Shown here piece by piece: positions 56,898 through 64,000 of a stretch of 64,000 nucleotides of DNA. The notes beneath the pieces are model-generated. The model was not told where the DNA came from, did no database searches, and worked only from the letters and a program-made list of their open reading frames with translations. The stretch is from Deltaproteobacteria bacterium (GTDB taxonomy: Bacteria > Myxococcota > UBA727 > VGSZ01): assembly GCA_020850995.1 (NCBI GenBank), contig JADZDP010000256.1, positions 1 through 64,000 on the forward strand, given 5' to 3'. The translations under genes and the position numbers were made by a program. Numbering within the stretch: position 1 is the first letter of the stretch; each line of letters starts with the position of its first letter.

Positions 56898-57848
56898 TCA
56901 GCGGCGGCGTACGCCGAGCCAGCCAAGGCAAGGCACCGAGGTCGCGCCGCTGGTGACGATGCGCTCGCCGTCGGCGCTGACGATGGCGGTACCGAGCGTG
57001 TGCCACGCGGCCTTCTCCACCGCGCTGCCGTCGTCGAGGGTGCACTCGAGGCCTCCCTGCACCGCCAGCTCGACCGCGTCGCCGGGGGCGAGCCCGAGCT
57101 CGTTGTCGAGCGTGAGCGGGAAGCCGGCGCCCATGACGTCGACCTCGGGGGAGAACGCCACCAGCAGATCGAAGTCGGGGGCCTCGGCCGCCAGGCACGC
57201 CGGCGCCTGCTCGGGCGTGAGCGTGGTGGCGGCCAGCCGCTGATAGGCCTCGGCGCCGATGGCGGCGGGCCGCACCTCAACGGCGAGGCCATCGAACGCC
57301 ACCGCGCGCGCCTGATCCTCCTGGCCAAGCGCCGGCAGCGCAGCGGGCGCCGCTGCCTCGATCAGCGTGTAGGGCGCCGCCACCGTCACGCTGGCGTCGT
57401 CGAGCGACAGCTCGACCCCGCAGTAGAGCGCGGGCCGGCGCGACTGCGGCAAGAGCACGCGCGCGGTGGCGCTCACCATGCAGCGCGCCGGTGCTGCCAC
57501 GTCGATCAGCACGTCACCGGCGGCGTCGGTGCGCCCGGGCTCGAGGCACAGCATGCGCGCGTCTACCGTCCACACGCACAGCTGCACGCGCGCGTCGACC
57601 AGACCCGCGCCGTCCTCGTCGACGACGCGGGCGCGCACCGACGCCGTGAAGGGCACGTGCTCGGGGCAAGACGAGTCGCGCGCGGGCCCCAGGTCGCCGT
57701 CGTCCTGCAGGTGGTCCGCCTCGTCGTCGTGCGCAGGCTCGTCGGGCGCCGGCTCGTGCTCGTCATGGTTCGCGTCGTGGTGCTCGTCGAGACACGCGCA
57801 CAGCGCCAGCGCGCTCAGCAAGGGCAAGCAGGTGCAACGCATCATCAT
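56898..57848 (-). CDS. Lipoprotein with His/Asp-rich leader and carboxypeptidase-regulatory-like domain
   Basis: 316 residues. Three ATG codons occur in a row; the first (57848) overlaps the stop of the upstream gene by 4 bp and is preferred. MRCTCLPLLSALALCAC is the lipoprotein signal. Next comes LDEHHDANHDEHEPAPDEPAHDD, quoted here only in part (DEHHDANHDEHE), a segment that could bind metal. Residues about 60-145 look like a transthyretin-like or carboxypeptidase regulatory domain (VRARVVDEDGAGLVDARVQL, GRTDAAGDVLIDVAAP). The rest is unassigned. It is second in an operon after a thioredoxin-fold lipoprotein. Confidence 0.77.
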   Translation of the reverse strand: MMMRCTCLPLLSALALCACLDEHHDANHDEHEPAPDEPAHDDEADHLQDDGDLGPARDSSCPEHVPFTASVRARVVDEDGAGLVDARVQLCVWTVDARMLCLEPGRTDAAGDVLIDVAAPARCMVSATARVLLPQSRRPALYCGVELSLDDASVTVAAPYTLIEAAAPAALPALGQEDQARAVAFDGLAVEVRPAAIGAEAYQRLAATTLTPEQAPACLAAEAPDFDLLVAFSPEVDVMGAGFPLTLDNELGLAPGDAVELAVQGGLECTLDDGSAVEKAAWHTLGTAIVSADGERIVTSGATSVPCLGWLGVRRR

Positions 57849-59002
57849 TGTGCCGTCAGGGTGAAGGTGTAGCTGTTGTGCGCGCCGTTCCAGCCAAAGA
57901 CGCGCACGGTGGCGGCGCCGCTGTGACTGACGCTCTCGTCGTCGTCGGCGCTGTCGCTGCGCACGGTGGTGCCCACCACCTCCATGTCGATGTCGCCGGC
58001 GCTGTGCGAGAAGTCGACATCGACGCGCCAGGCGCCGGCGGTGTTGACCCGGAAGTAGTCCGACTGGCTGTCGCAAACGCCGCCGCTGAAGCTGCCGGGT
58101 TGCACCACTGGGGCGCCGGTGGCGCTGTTGTTCGGCTCGTACGGATCTTCGGCACAGCCCCCGCCGCCACCACCGCCACCACCGCCGATGCCCTGCACGA
58201 TGCTGACGTAGTCGAGCACGCTCGACGACTCTTCTTGGTTCGCCACCACGGTCATGCCGGCCCGCTCGACAACGAAGCCGCCGGGGACCGCGCTCCAGAT
58301 CGAGGAGTTGTAGATGAGCCCGGGGTGGTCGCTGCCGCCGTCGCCCACACGGATGCCCTCGCCGTTGCCGATATAGCCGCCGATGTATTGGTGGGCGCGC
58401 GCGTTCGACGGCGCGTCGTACGACGAGGTCTGCAGGTCGAGGAACACCAGCAAGCCGCCGGCGGCCTCGATGGCGGCGGCCTCTTGCGCGATGTCTTGCA
58501 GGTAGCTTGGGCAGTTGCCGCACCACTCGGCGGAGAGGATGAACACCACGGCGTCGTGCTCGGTGTCCTCGCAGTGGAACTCCTGAAGGTCGAAGGAGAA
58601 GGTCGAGCCGTCGGGCCGCCGCGCGTCGCTCCACACCAGGCGCGGCATCACCGAGCCGGTCCCGTTCAGCGAGCCGGCGCTCGGATAGCTGCAGGGTGGC
58701 GGGTCGTCCGGCGGATCTTGCGGATCACTCGGGTCGCTCGGATCGCTCGGATCGCTCGGGTCGCTCGGGTCGCTCGGGTCGCTCGGATCGCTCGGGTCGG
58801 CGGGATCGCTCGGGTCGGCGGGATCGCTCGGGTCGGCGGGATCGCTCGGGTCGGCGGGATCGCTCGGGTCGGCGGGATCGCTCGGTGCTCCCTCGTCGTG
58901 CTCGCGCGGGTCGTTGTCGTGGGCGTCACCGAGCAGCACGTCGTTGCGGCACGCCGTCACGAGCAGCGGAGCCAGCAGGACCAGGTGGGTTGTGCGCGTC
59001 AT
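57845..59002 (-). CDS. Thioredoxin-fold lipoprotein with SDP linker and PPC-like domain
   Basis: 385 residues. MTRTTHLVLLAPLLVTAC is the lipoprotein signal. A linker of SDPADP and SDP repeats precedes a thioredoxin-fold domain with FILSAEWCGNCPSYLQ (CGNC near 161-164). A run of about ten Gly leads to a C-terminal PPC-like domain (DPYEPNNSATG..SQSDYFRVNTAGAWRVDVDF). It likely handles thiols or disulfides outside the cytoplasm. It is divergent from a second thioredoxin-fold lipoprotein at 59147. Confidence 0.87.
   Translation of the reverse strand: MTRTTHLVLLAPLLVTACRNDVLLGDAHDNDPREHDEGAPSDPADPSDPADPSDPADPSDPADPSDPADPSDPSDPSDPSDPSDPSDPSDPSDPQDPPDDPPPCSYPSAGSLNGTGSVMPRLVWSDARRPDGSTFSFDLQEFHCEDTEHDAVVFILSAEWCGNCPSYLQDIAQEAAAIEAAGGLLVFLDLQTSSYDAPSNARAHQYIGGYIGNGEGIRVGDGGSDHPGLIYNSSIWSAVPGGFVVERAGMTVVANQEESSSVLDYVSIVQGIGGGGGGGGGGCAEDPYEPNNSATGAPVVQPGSFSGGVCDSQSDYFRVNTAGAWRVDVDFSHSAGDIDMEVVGTTVRSDSADDDESVSHSGAATVRVFGWNGAHNSYTFTLTAQ
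58712..58885 (-). repeat. Tandem repeats coding SDPADP / SDP linker
   Basis: 9-bp and 18-bp units built on GGATCGCTC and GGGTCGGC(G) on the + strand encode the acidic Pro-rich linker of the thioredoxin-fold lipoprotein. Unit lengths keep the frame. Confidence 0.85.
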
Positions 59003-59038
59003 GGTGGCAGTGCTCGCGCGCCACCTCGTCGGTGTGAA

Positions 59039-59089
59039 TCGGTCGCTCCGTCTCGGTCGCATGATCATCGGTCGATCGCTCGTTGGTCG
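59039..59089. promoter_or_regulatory. Four phased GGTCG boxes between divergent thioredoxin operons
   Basis: TCGGTCG occurs at 59039, 59053 and 59068 and TTGGTCG at 59083, with spacings of 14, 15 and 15 bp. The region separates two divergent operons (starts 59002 and 59147). Evenly spaced repeats suggest binding sites for one regulator. The box resembles those at 43745-43784. Confidence 0.45.
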
Positions 59090-59146
59090 TACGGACGAGG
59101 ACGATCGACGCACGCCGCGCCGCGTGCCACCTGCTACGCAGTGGTC

Positions 59147-59710
59147 ATGCTCACCCGTGTCTCCCTCGTGCTCACGCTCGTCGCCACCATCGGTTGCCTG
59201 GCCGAGGGTGCGCACGACGTCGATGACGTGCCGCGCGACGCCTACCCCGACGGCCCCTTCGGCAGCGGCGAAGGCGACGTGCTCGAGAACCACGTCTTCA
59301 CCTTGCCGAGCGGCGCCGCGCTCGCCCTACAGGAGGTCCGCGCCGATGCCGATGCGCAGCTGCTGCTCCTGGTCACGGCGGCCGAGTGGTGCACGGCCTG
59401 TCTCGAGGAGCAGCCCGAGCTGCAGCGCCTGTACGAGCGGCGCGCTGCCGACGGCCTGCGCGTCATGGTCGGCGTCTTCGAGGACGCGGAGTTCGCACCT
59501 GCCACCCCGGCGGACGCCGCCCGGTGGCAAGATCATCACGCGCTGAGCTTCACGGTGGTCGCCGATCCCGACTTCGCGCTGCGCGCCTATTACGACGCGG
59601 CGCTCTCGCCCATGAACATGCTGGTGCGCCTGGGGCCCATGACCATCGAGCGCATCATCACCGGTCGCGATCCGCTGCTGCTCGAGAGCCTGGTGGAGGC
59701 GCTCTTGTGA
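59147..59710 (+). CDS. Thioredoxin-fold lipoprotein
   Basis: 187 residues. MLTRVSLVLTLVATIGC is the lipoprotein signal. The domain has LLLLVTAAEWCTACLEEQPELQ (CTAC near 83-86) and LSFTVVADPDFALRAYYD, as in TlpA or redoxin-like proteins. The cis-Pro position seems replaced by PMNMLV. It opens a three-gene operon; the next gene starts within its stop (GTGA). Confidence 0.87.
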   Translation: MLTRVSLVLTLVATIGCLAEGAHDVDDVPRDAYPDGPFGSGEGDVLENHVFTLPSGAALALQEVRADADAQLLLLVTAAEWCTACLEEQPELQRLYERRAADGLRVMVGVFEDAEFAPATPADAARWQDHHALSFTVVADPDFALRAYYDAALSPMNMLVRLGPMTIERIITGRDPLLLESLVEALL

Positions 59711-60201
59711 GCGCGTTGCTTCTGGCGACACTGCTGAGCTGGTCGAGCGCGCAACCATTGGCCGTCGAGCGCACCGAGGCCGGCTCCTTCGCCGCGCGGG
59801 ACCTGCAGGGCCGGCGCGTGCGCCTCGACGACCTGCGTGGGCGCGTGGTGGTGCTGGCGTTCTGGGCCACCTGGTGCACGCCCTGCCTGGCCGAGCTGCG
59901 GCACCTCGACGAGCTGCAGCGTCGGCGCGGCGCACAGGGACTGAGCGTGATCGCCGTGGCCGGCGACGGGCCCGAGACCGCCAGCCGCGTGAGCAGCCTG
60001 GCGCGGCAACAGCGCTGGCAGATGAGCGTCATTCACGACGTCGAACGACGCGTGTTCGCGCGCTTCAACCCGACGGGCGAGACCCCCTGGCTCGTGGTCA
60101 TCGACAAGCACGGCCGTATCGCGTGGACCCATGGCGGCTACGCGCCCGGCGACGAGCACGCGCTCGCGGCCACGGTGGCGACGGCGCTGGACGAGCCGTG
60201 A
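59707..60201 (+). CDS. TlpA/ResA-like thiol-disulfide oxidoreductase
   Basis: 164 residues from GTG 59707, overlapping the previous stop by 4 bp. A short signal (LLLATLLSWSSAQ) leads to ARDLQGRRVRLDDLRGRVVVLAFWATWCTPCLAEL, shown here by its core FWATWCTPC (Cys near 57 and 60), and GETPWLVVIDKHGRI with the cis-Pro. This is a canonical TlpA-type thioredoxin facing the periplasm. The next gene starts within its stop. Confidence 0.92.
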   Translation: MSALLLATLLSWSSAQPLAVERTEAGSFAARDLQGRRVRLDDLRGRVVVLAFWATWCTPCLAELRHLDELQRRRGAQGLSVIAVAGDGPETASRVSSLARQQRWQMSVIHDVERRVFARFNPTGETPWLVVIDKHGRIAWTHGGYAPGDEHALAATVATALDEP

Positions 60202-61700
60202 GAAGCGCGGCCGTCGCCGTGGCGCTCTTCGTGCCGGCGCTGCTCGGCGACGGCGCGCGCGCGCAGGGCGCCACCGGCAGCTCGCGCACCCTCGTGCAGG
60301 CCCACGCCGACAACCACGACGGCGTGGGCGACAACGATGACTTCCTGTTCGCCTCGCAGCGCCTCGACGCCAGCTTCGGCGCCGATCGCGTGCGCGGTGG
60401 CGTGCGCGTCGACGGCGATCTGTTCCTCGACCAACCCAACGCCGGCTACCTCTCGGAGCTCCAGCTTGAGCGCGTCACGCTCGCGTACGACGTCGGCGAG
60501 CTCACGTTCACCGCCGGCGACGTCGCGGCGCAGCTCGGCAACGGCTTGGCGCTGGCGGTGCGCTCGGCCGACGCGGTCGGCGTCGATCTCGCCGTGCGCG
60601 GCGGGCGCGTCGACTGGATGGGCGAGCGGCTCAGCGCCAGCGCGCTGGTGGGCTTGGTCAACGCCGCCAACGTCGACGCGGTGACGCTGCAGCACGTCGA
60701 CGATCCGCACGACGCCGTGGCGGGGGCCGAGCTGCGCCTGCTGGCGAGCATGGGGGTCGGCGTGCGCCTGCTCTCGTCGTTGGTGCTGCCGAAGGAGCGC
60801 GTGCTGCCCGGCCTGTTCGACGGCAGCGGCACCGTGGGCGCGGGCGTGGAGCTCCTCGACCTGGCGGGCGCCGGGCGCGCGTCCCTCGAGGTCGACGTGC
60901 AAGAGCGCGTGCTCGCGGGCGTGCCGCAACACGGCGCCGCGGCGCTCGGCGCCCTCGAGCTCACGGTCGGTGAGGCGACCTTGTTGCTCGAAGGCCTCAC
61001 GCTCGGCTCCTTCGAGCTCAAGGGCAGCCGCAACAGCGCCACCGGCATGCGCTTTAGCTACAGCCAGCCCCCAACCCTCGACCTGCTCGCGCAGGACCAG
61101 CCGAGCGATCGCGACCTCATCGCCACACGCGCGCGCGCCGATCTCCCCGTCGGTGACGCGCTGCTCGGCCGCATCGAGGGCACGGTGCGCGTGGCCGACC
61201 CCTTCGCTGCCGTGCCCGTGGCGCAGGCGCACCTGGCGCTCGGCCTCGAGCTGGCGCGCGGCGGCAACCGCTTCGCGGCGCGCGTGGGCGCGCGCACCGA
61301 GCGCCTCGGCCTCGACAAGCTGGCCGAGCTGCGCGACCTGGCGCACCTCGATGGCGACGTGCTCGTCGATCTGGGCCGCGGCTTCGCGCTCCACAACCTC
61401 ACCGCGCTCGAGCTCTGGCGCGCGCCCGAGCGGCCCTACGTGGTCGGCGCCACCACCGTGTCCCTCGACGTGGCCGGCGTCGCGTCGGTGGGCGTGCAGG
61501 CCGGCGTCGACACCAACGACCCTTCGCCCGACGTGCGCCACCTGTTCCTCGCGGCGCTGGCGTCGCTGAGGTTGCACGAGCAGCTCACCTTACGGCTGAG
61601 CAGCGGCAGTCAGCGCGGCGGGGTGGCGTGCATGGGCGGGGTCTGCCGCCGCATCCCGTCCTTCGCCGGCACCTCGGCGGAGCTGGCGATGAGCTTCTGA
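60198..61700 (+). CDS. Outer-membrane beta-barrel-like protein, cargo of thioredoxin operon
   Basis: 500 residues from GTG 60198, overlapping the previous stop by 4 bp. A Sec signal (VAVALFVPALLGDGARAQ) is followed by many alternating strands with short turns (DADRVRGGVRVDGDLFL-like, LTFTAGDVAAQLGNGLALAV, FAARVGARTERLGL), ending in AELAMSF with a terminal Phe. Plan and length fit a porin-like barrel; it may belong near DUF6029. One CMGGVC pair near the C-terminus could be a thiol pair for the operon's thioredoxins. Confidence 0.78.
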   Translation: MRSAAVAVALFVPALLGDGARAQGATGSSRTLVQAHADNHDGVGDNDDFLFASQRLDASFGADRVRGGVRVDGDLFLDQPNAGYLSELQLERVTLAYDVGELTFTAGDVAAQLGNGLALAVRSADAVGVDLAVRGGRVDWMGERLSASALVGLVNAANVDAVTLQHVDDPHDAVAGAELRLLASMGVGVRLLSSLVLPKERVLPGLFDGSGTVGAGVELLDLAGAGRASLEVDVQERVLAGVPQHGAAALGALELTVGEATLLLEGLTLGSFELKGSRNSATGMRFSYSQPPTLDLLAQDQPSDRDLIATRARADLPVGDALLGRIEGTVRVADPFAAVPVAQAHLALGLELARGGNRFAARVGARTERLGLDKLAELRDLAHLDGDVLVDLGRGFALHNLTALELWRAPERPYVVGATTVSLDVAGVASVGVQAGVDTNDPSPDVRHLFLAALASLRLHEQLTLRLSSGSQRGGVACMGGVCRRIPSFAGTSAELAMSF

Positions 61701-61717
61701 AGGGTGCGCGTGAACAG

Positions 61718-62269
61718 CTACGCTCGCGGGCGTCGCTGCGAGCGGCGCGCGAGCGCGAGCGCCACCACGAGCGCAGCCATCATCGACGTTGACGACGCGC
61801 CGAACGACGCGCAGCCGTCGTCGCCGACGTCGTCGACCTCGGTCTCGCCGCAGTTGGCCGGCGCCGTCTCGCCTGCGTCGCAGCCAACGTCGGGTGCGGC
61901 CGCGGTCTCGGCGGCAGCGTTCGGTGAGCTCAGGTCGTCGGTGCGCGGGGGCGCTTCGCCGCGTCGCCAGTGACCGCAGGGGTCGCCCAGCTCCTGCCCG
62001 TTGGTCTGGCCGTCGCCGTCGGCGTCTTGGCAGAACAGGCGTGACCAGGAGACGCCGTTCACCTGCACCAGCTTCGCTTGGGCGCCGAAGACGGTCAGCT
62101 CGTCGCCGCCGTGGCACAGGTCGCAGCCGCCCGCAGCCTCGGCGTTGGGCAGGTGATTGTTGAAGCTCGGCCAGGCGTGCGCGGTAGTGCCGGCGAGGGT
62201 GACGACCACCAAGGCGGGCAAGAGCGCGAGCAGTGGTACCGGACGTGGCGACGCGAGGTGGTGGCGCAT
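61718..62269 (-). CDS. CxxCH protein with temptin-like region and MYXO-CTERM tail
   Basis: 183 residues; AGGAG precedes ATG 62269. A Sec signal (LALLPALVVVTLAGTTAHA) is followed by WPSFNNHLPN..GGCDLCHGG, a single c-type haem motif, and CQDADGDGQTNGQELGDPCGHW, the phrase seen in temptin-like and related cytochrome-like proteins. The C-terminus (DDGCASFGASSTS, hydrophobic helix, RRSQRRPR) is a MYXO-CTERM tail. A surface-anchored haem protein is plausible. It is convergent with the outer-membrane barrel gene. Confidence 0.83.
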   Translation of the reverse strand: MRHHLASPRPVPLLALLPALVVVTLAGTTAHAWPSFNNHLPNAEAAGGCDLCHGGDELTVFGAQAKLVQVNGVSWSRLFCQDADGDGQTNGQELGDPCGHWRRGEAPPRTDDLSSPNAAAETAAAPDVGCDAGETAPANCGETEVDDVGDDGCASFGASSTSMMAALVVALALARRSQRRPRA

Positions 62270-62392
62270 GGTGGCTCCTGTCGCAAGCCTAGCGCGCATC
62301 GTCGTCGCCAGGGAAACGCGACGACGAGATCGCCGCAAGGTCCAACCCGGGCCGGCAGCAACCCATGTGACCTCCGCTGTATGCTGCGCGCC

Positions 62393-63475
62393 ATGCCTCG
62401 ATGCACACGCACGGGTGTCCGCTCGATGGTCGGCGCCCTCGCGTTGGCGGCGCTGGCGTCGACGGGCGCCGGCTGCGGGCGCGCCCACGTGTTCTACGAC
62501 GCGCGCGAGCTGCGCCATCCGCCGCTGCAGCCGAGCCGCGATCGCGCGCTCGACCAGGAGCTCGCGGGCAAGCTCGGAGGGCGCCCCGTGCTGTGGGTCG
62601 ACGCCGAGGGCAAGGAGCGCACCTTGGCCGGCGACGCGCAGAGCCTGCGGGCGCTCGGCACCGCCGAGCGCGGCGCGCTGTGGTTGGCGCTGCAGGGCGG
62701 CGAGCGCGGCGGCGAGAGCGATGTGCGCGTGCGTGTGACGGGCAAGGGCTCGATCCCGGTCACCGTGGAGCAGGGCCTCGACGGCGCCCTGCGCGTGGTC
62801 TCCGCTCGGCGCGGCGGCCGTGACGACGACGGTGACGCGCTCAGCGAAGAAGCATTCCGCGAGCGCTTCAAGCTGCGCGGCCGGCTGCCCGGCAATTGGC
62901 ACGAGAACGAACGGCGCGCGCTCACCGAGGCCCTCGCGCTGCTCGCGCCCGGGGAGCTCGAGCTGGTGCGGCGCATCGTGTGGGATCGCGAAGGCCGCGC
63001 GCGCAACGGCGACGAGAGCCGCGCCGCGCTCTACGAGATGAAGGGCTGCCGCGCCGTCATCTACCTCTACAGCTCGGGCGTGCGCGCCGATCGCTTTCGC
63101 TTCGTCGGCGAGCCCTCGGCGCCCAAGAGCGCGGTCACGCACGCCATCGTCCACGAGATCGGCCACGCCTTCGAGCAGGCAGCGGCGCGGCGCGCCTATT
63201 GCGCCAGCGAGAAGGCGGGCGCGCGCGCTGGCGCGCTCATCGACGAGGGCAACCGACTCTCGGAGCGCGGGCCGGTGCTCGACGAGTACCTGCGGGTGCT
63301 CGCCGGACTGCCCGCGCCCACCGACTACGGCAACGCCTCGAGCCACGAGTCCTTCGCCGAGTCCTTCGCCCTCTTCCACGTCGATCCGGCGGCGCTGTTG
63401 CGCACGCGCCCCGCGGTGCACGCGTGGTTCGCCGCGGGCGCCCACCTGCGCGCGCTGGGCGCGCTCGACGACTGA
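62393..63475 (+). CDS. HExxH zinc-metallopeptidase-like lipoprotein
   Basis: 360 residues from ATG 62393 (ATG 62381 also possible). MVGALALAALASTGAGC gives the lipobox. The body has THAIVHEIGHAFEQ near residue 260 and SSHESFAESFALFHVD about 65 residues later, which supplies a third zinc ligand in the manner of lethal-factor-like peptidases. The N-terminal half is unassigned. Substrate unknown. Confidence 0.82.
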   Translation: MPRCTRTGVRSMVGALALAALASTGAGCGRAHVFYDARELRHPPLQPSRDRALDQELAGKLGGRPVLWVDAEGKERTLAGDAQSLRALGTAERGALWLALQGGERGGESDVRVRVTGKGSIPVTVEQGLDGALRVVSARRGGRDDDGDALSEEAFRERFKLRGRLPGNWHENERRALTEALALLAPGELELVRRIVWDREGRARNGDESRAALYEMKGCRAVIYLYSSGVRADRFRFVGEPSAPKSAVTHAIVHEIGHAFEQAAARRAYCASEKAGARAGALIDEGNRLSERGPVLDEYLRVLAGLPAPTDYGNASSHESFAESFALFHVDPAALLRTRPAVHAWFAAGAHLRALGALDD

Positions 63476-63496
63476 AGGCCTGAGCGTCGCCGCGCG

Positions 63497-64000
63497 CTAC
63501 ACGAGCCGGCCCACCGACCTCGTCGACAGACCATTGGGCGCGTCGACCGTCTGGTTGCGCCCGCCCGCGAGCGTGAGGTCGAGCTCTCGCCCAGAGTAGC
63601 CGCCGAACACGCCGCGGAAGGAGTCGGGCCAGCCCGAACGGTTGCGGTGCACGCGCCCCTGCGCGTCGGGCATCACCCGCGCGTACGCCAACTCGAGCTT
63701 CTCACCGGCCTGGCCCACGAGGTCGAGCGCCACGTCCACCGTCATGGAGCCTGGGTAGTGCGGATCGTTGTCGGGCACGGCGGTGGCGAGGAGGTCCTTG
63801 GTCTTTCCCACCCACACGATGCGACCATCGGAGGTCCCGGCGCCGCCGCCCTGCAGCGGCAGCTGCACCTGGCCAGCGTTCTGATAGGCGCTGCCACGCG
63901 CGACGATGACGATGTACTCCTCGTCGCGCACCGCCGGCGGCACGATGGTGGTGGCGTGACACCAGGTCGACCAGGTGACGTGGTCTGCGACCGTCCCCGG
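63497..64000 (-). CDS. Protein of unknown function, 5' end outside window
   Basis: The frame is open from the right edge to TAG at 63497-63499 (168 codons seen). It contains WSTWCHATTIVPPAVRDEEY, IVIVARGSAYQNAGQVQLPLQ and DPHYPGSMTVDVALDLVG, all strand-like, and ends ELDLTLAGG..VGRLV. A GTG at 63943 could be read as a start, but the coding frame clearly continues beyond it, so the real start is probably to the right of the window. No family recognised. Confidence 0.65.
   Translation of the reverse strand, partial: PGTVADHVTWSTWCHATTIVPPAVRDEEYIVIVARGSAYQNAGQVQLPLQGGGAGTSDGRIVWVGKTKDLLATAVPDNDPHYPGSMTVDVALDLVGQAGEKLELAYARVMPDAQGRVHRNRSGWPDSFRGVFGGYSGRELDLTLAGGRNQTVDAPNGLSTRSVGRLV

Overview
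The window looks like chromosome of a GC-rich member of the Myxococcota. The signs are MYXO-CTERM sorting tails, myxo-disulfide repeats (CDDGN cores), three Pkn-type Ser/Thr kinases, a TIGR02266-like PilZ protein and a very large share of lipoproteins and secreted proteins. I saw no rRNA or tRNA gene, CRISPR array, transposase or integrase. Roughly 47 genes are supported, most of them in short operons with 4-bp stop/start overlaps.

Layout. 1-4.7 kb: a lipoprotein with a (Gly-Glu) linker (cut by the left edge), a small lipoprotein, a phospholipase-D-like lipoprotein and a kinase. 4.8-7.2 kb: a three-gene operon of a secreted protein whose signal peptide is coded by a long AG/CT tract, an HExxH metallopeptidase and an L-domain lipoprotein. 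7.3-10.3 kb: ftsK. 10.4-17.4 kb: lipoproteins, a TolB-like protein with a membrane hairpin, an NHL-propeller lipoprotein and a duplicated unknown protein. 17.6-25.1 kb: a LamG/papain-like secreted protein, ybiT and etfBA. 25.2-33.8 kb: a PilZ gene with a lipoprotein, and a chain rsmA-mutM-kinase-S41 protease.

33.8-38.7 kb: two lower-GC genes (an FG-GAP protein and a lipoprotein) sit exactly at the rsmA start codon. A 121-bp copy of the rsmA 5' end, still with an ATG start, lies on the far side, near two palindromic repeats and rpoZ. This reads as an insertion that rebuilt rsmA with a GTG start, now 5 bp behind the FG-GAP gene.

39-48 kb: a CruF-like membrane protein, a two-gene histidine kinase/response regulator operon, an HExxH lipoprotein, a glycoside hydrolase with a MYXO-CTERM tail, and pdxH coupled to a (GE) lipoprotein. 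48.3-54.3 kb: a second pair of membrane-hairpin protein plus propeller lipoprotein, then a kinase. 54.3-64 kb: small secreted proteins, a TANGO2/NRDE protein, a divergent cluster with three thioredoxin-fold proteins and an outer-membrane protein, a CxxCH protein with MYXO-CTERM tail, an HExxH lipoprotein, and a gene cut by the right edge.

The clearest leads are the rsmA insertion, the candidate phase-variable CT tract, the repeated hairpin/propeller pairs and the thioredoxin cluster. All functions are read from sequence by eye; no searches were run.
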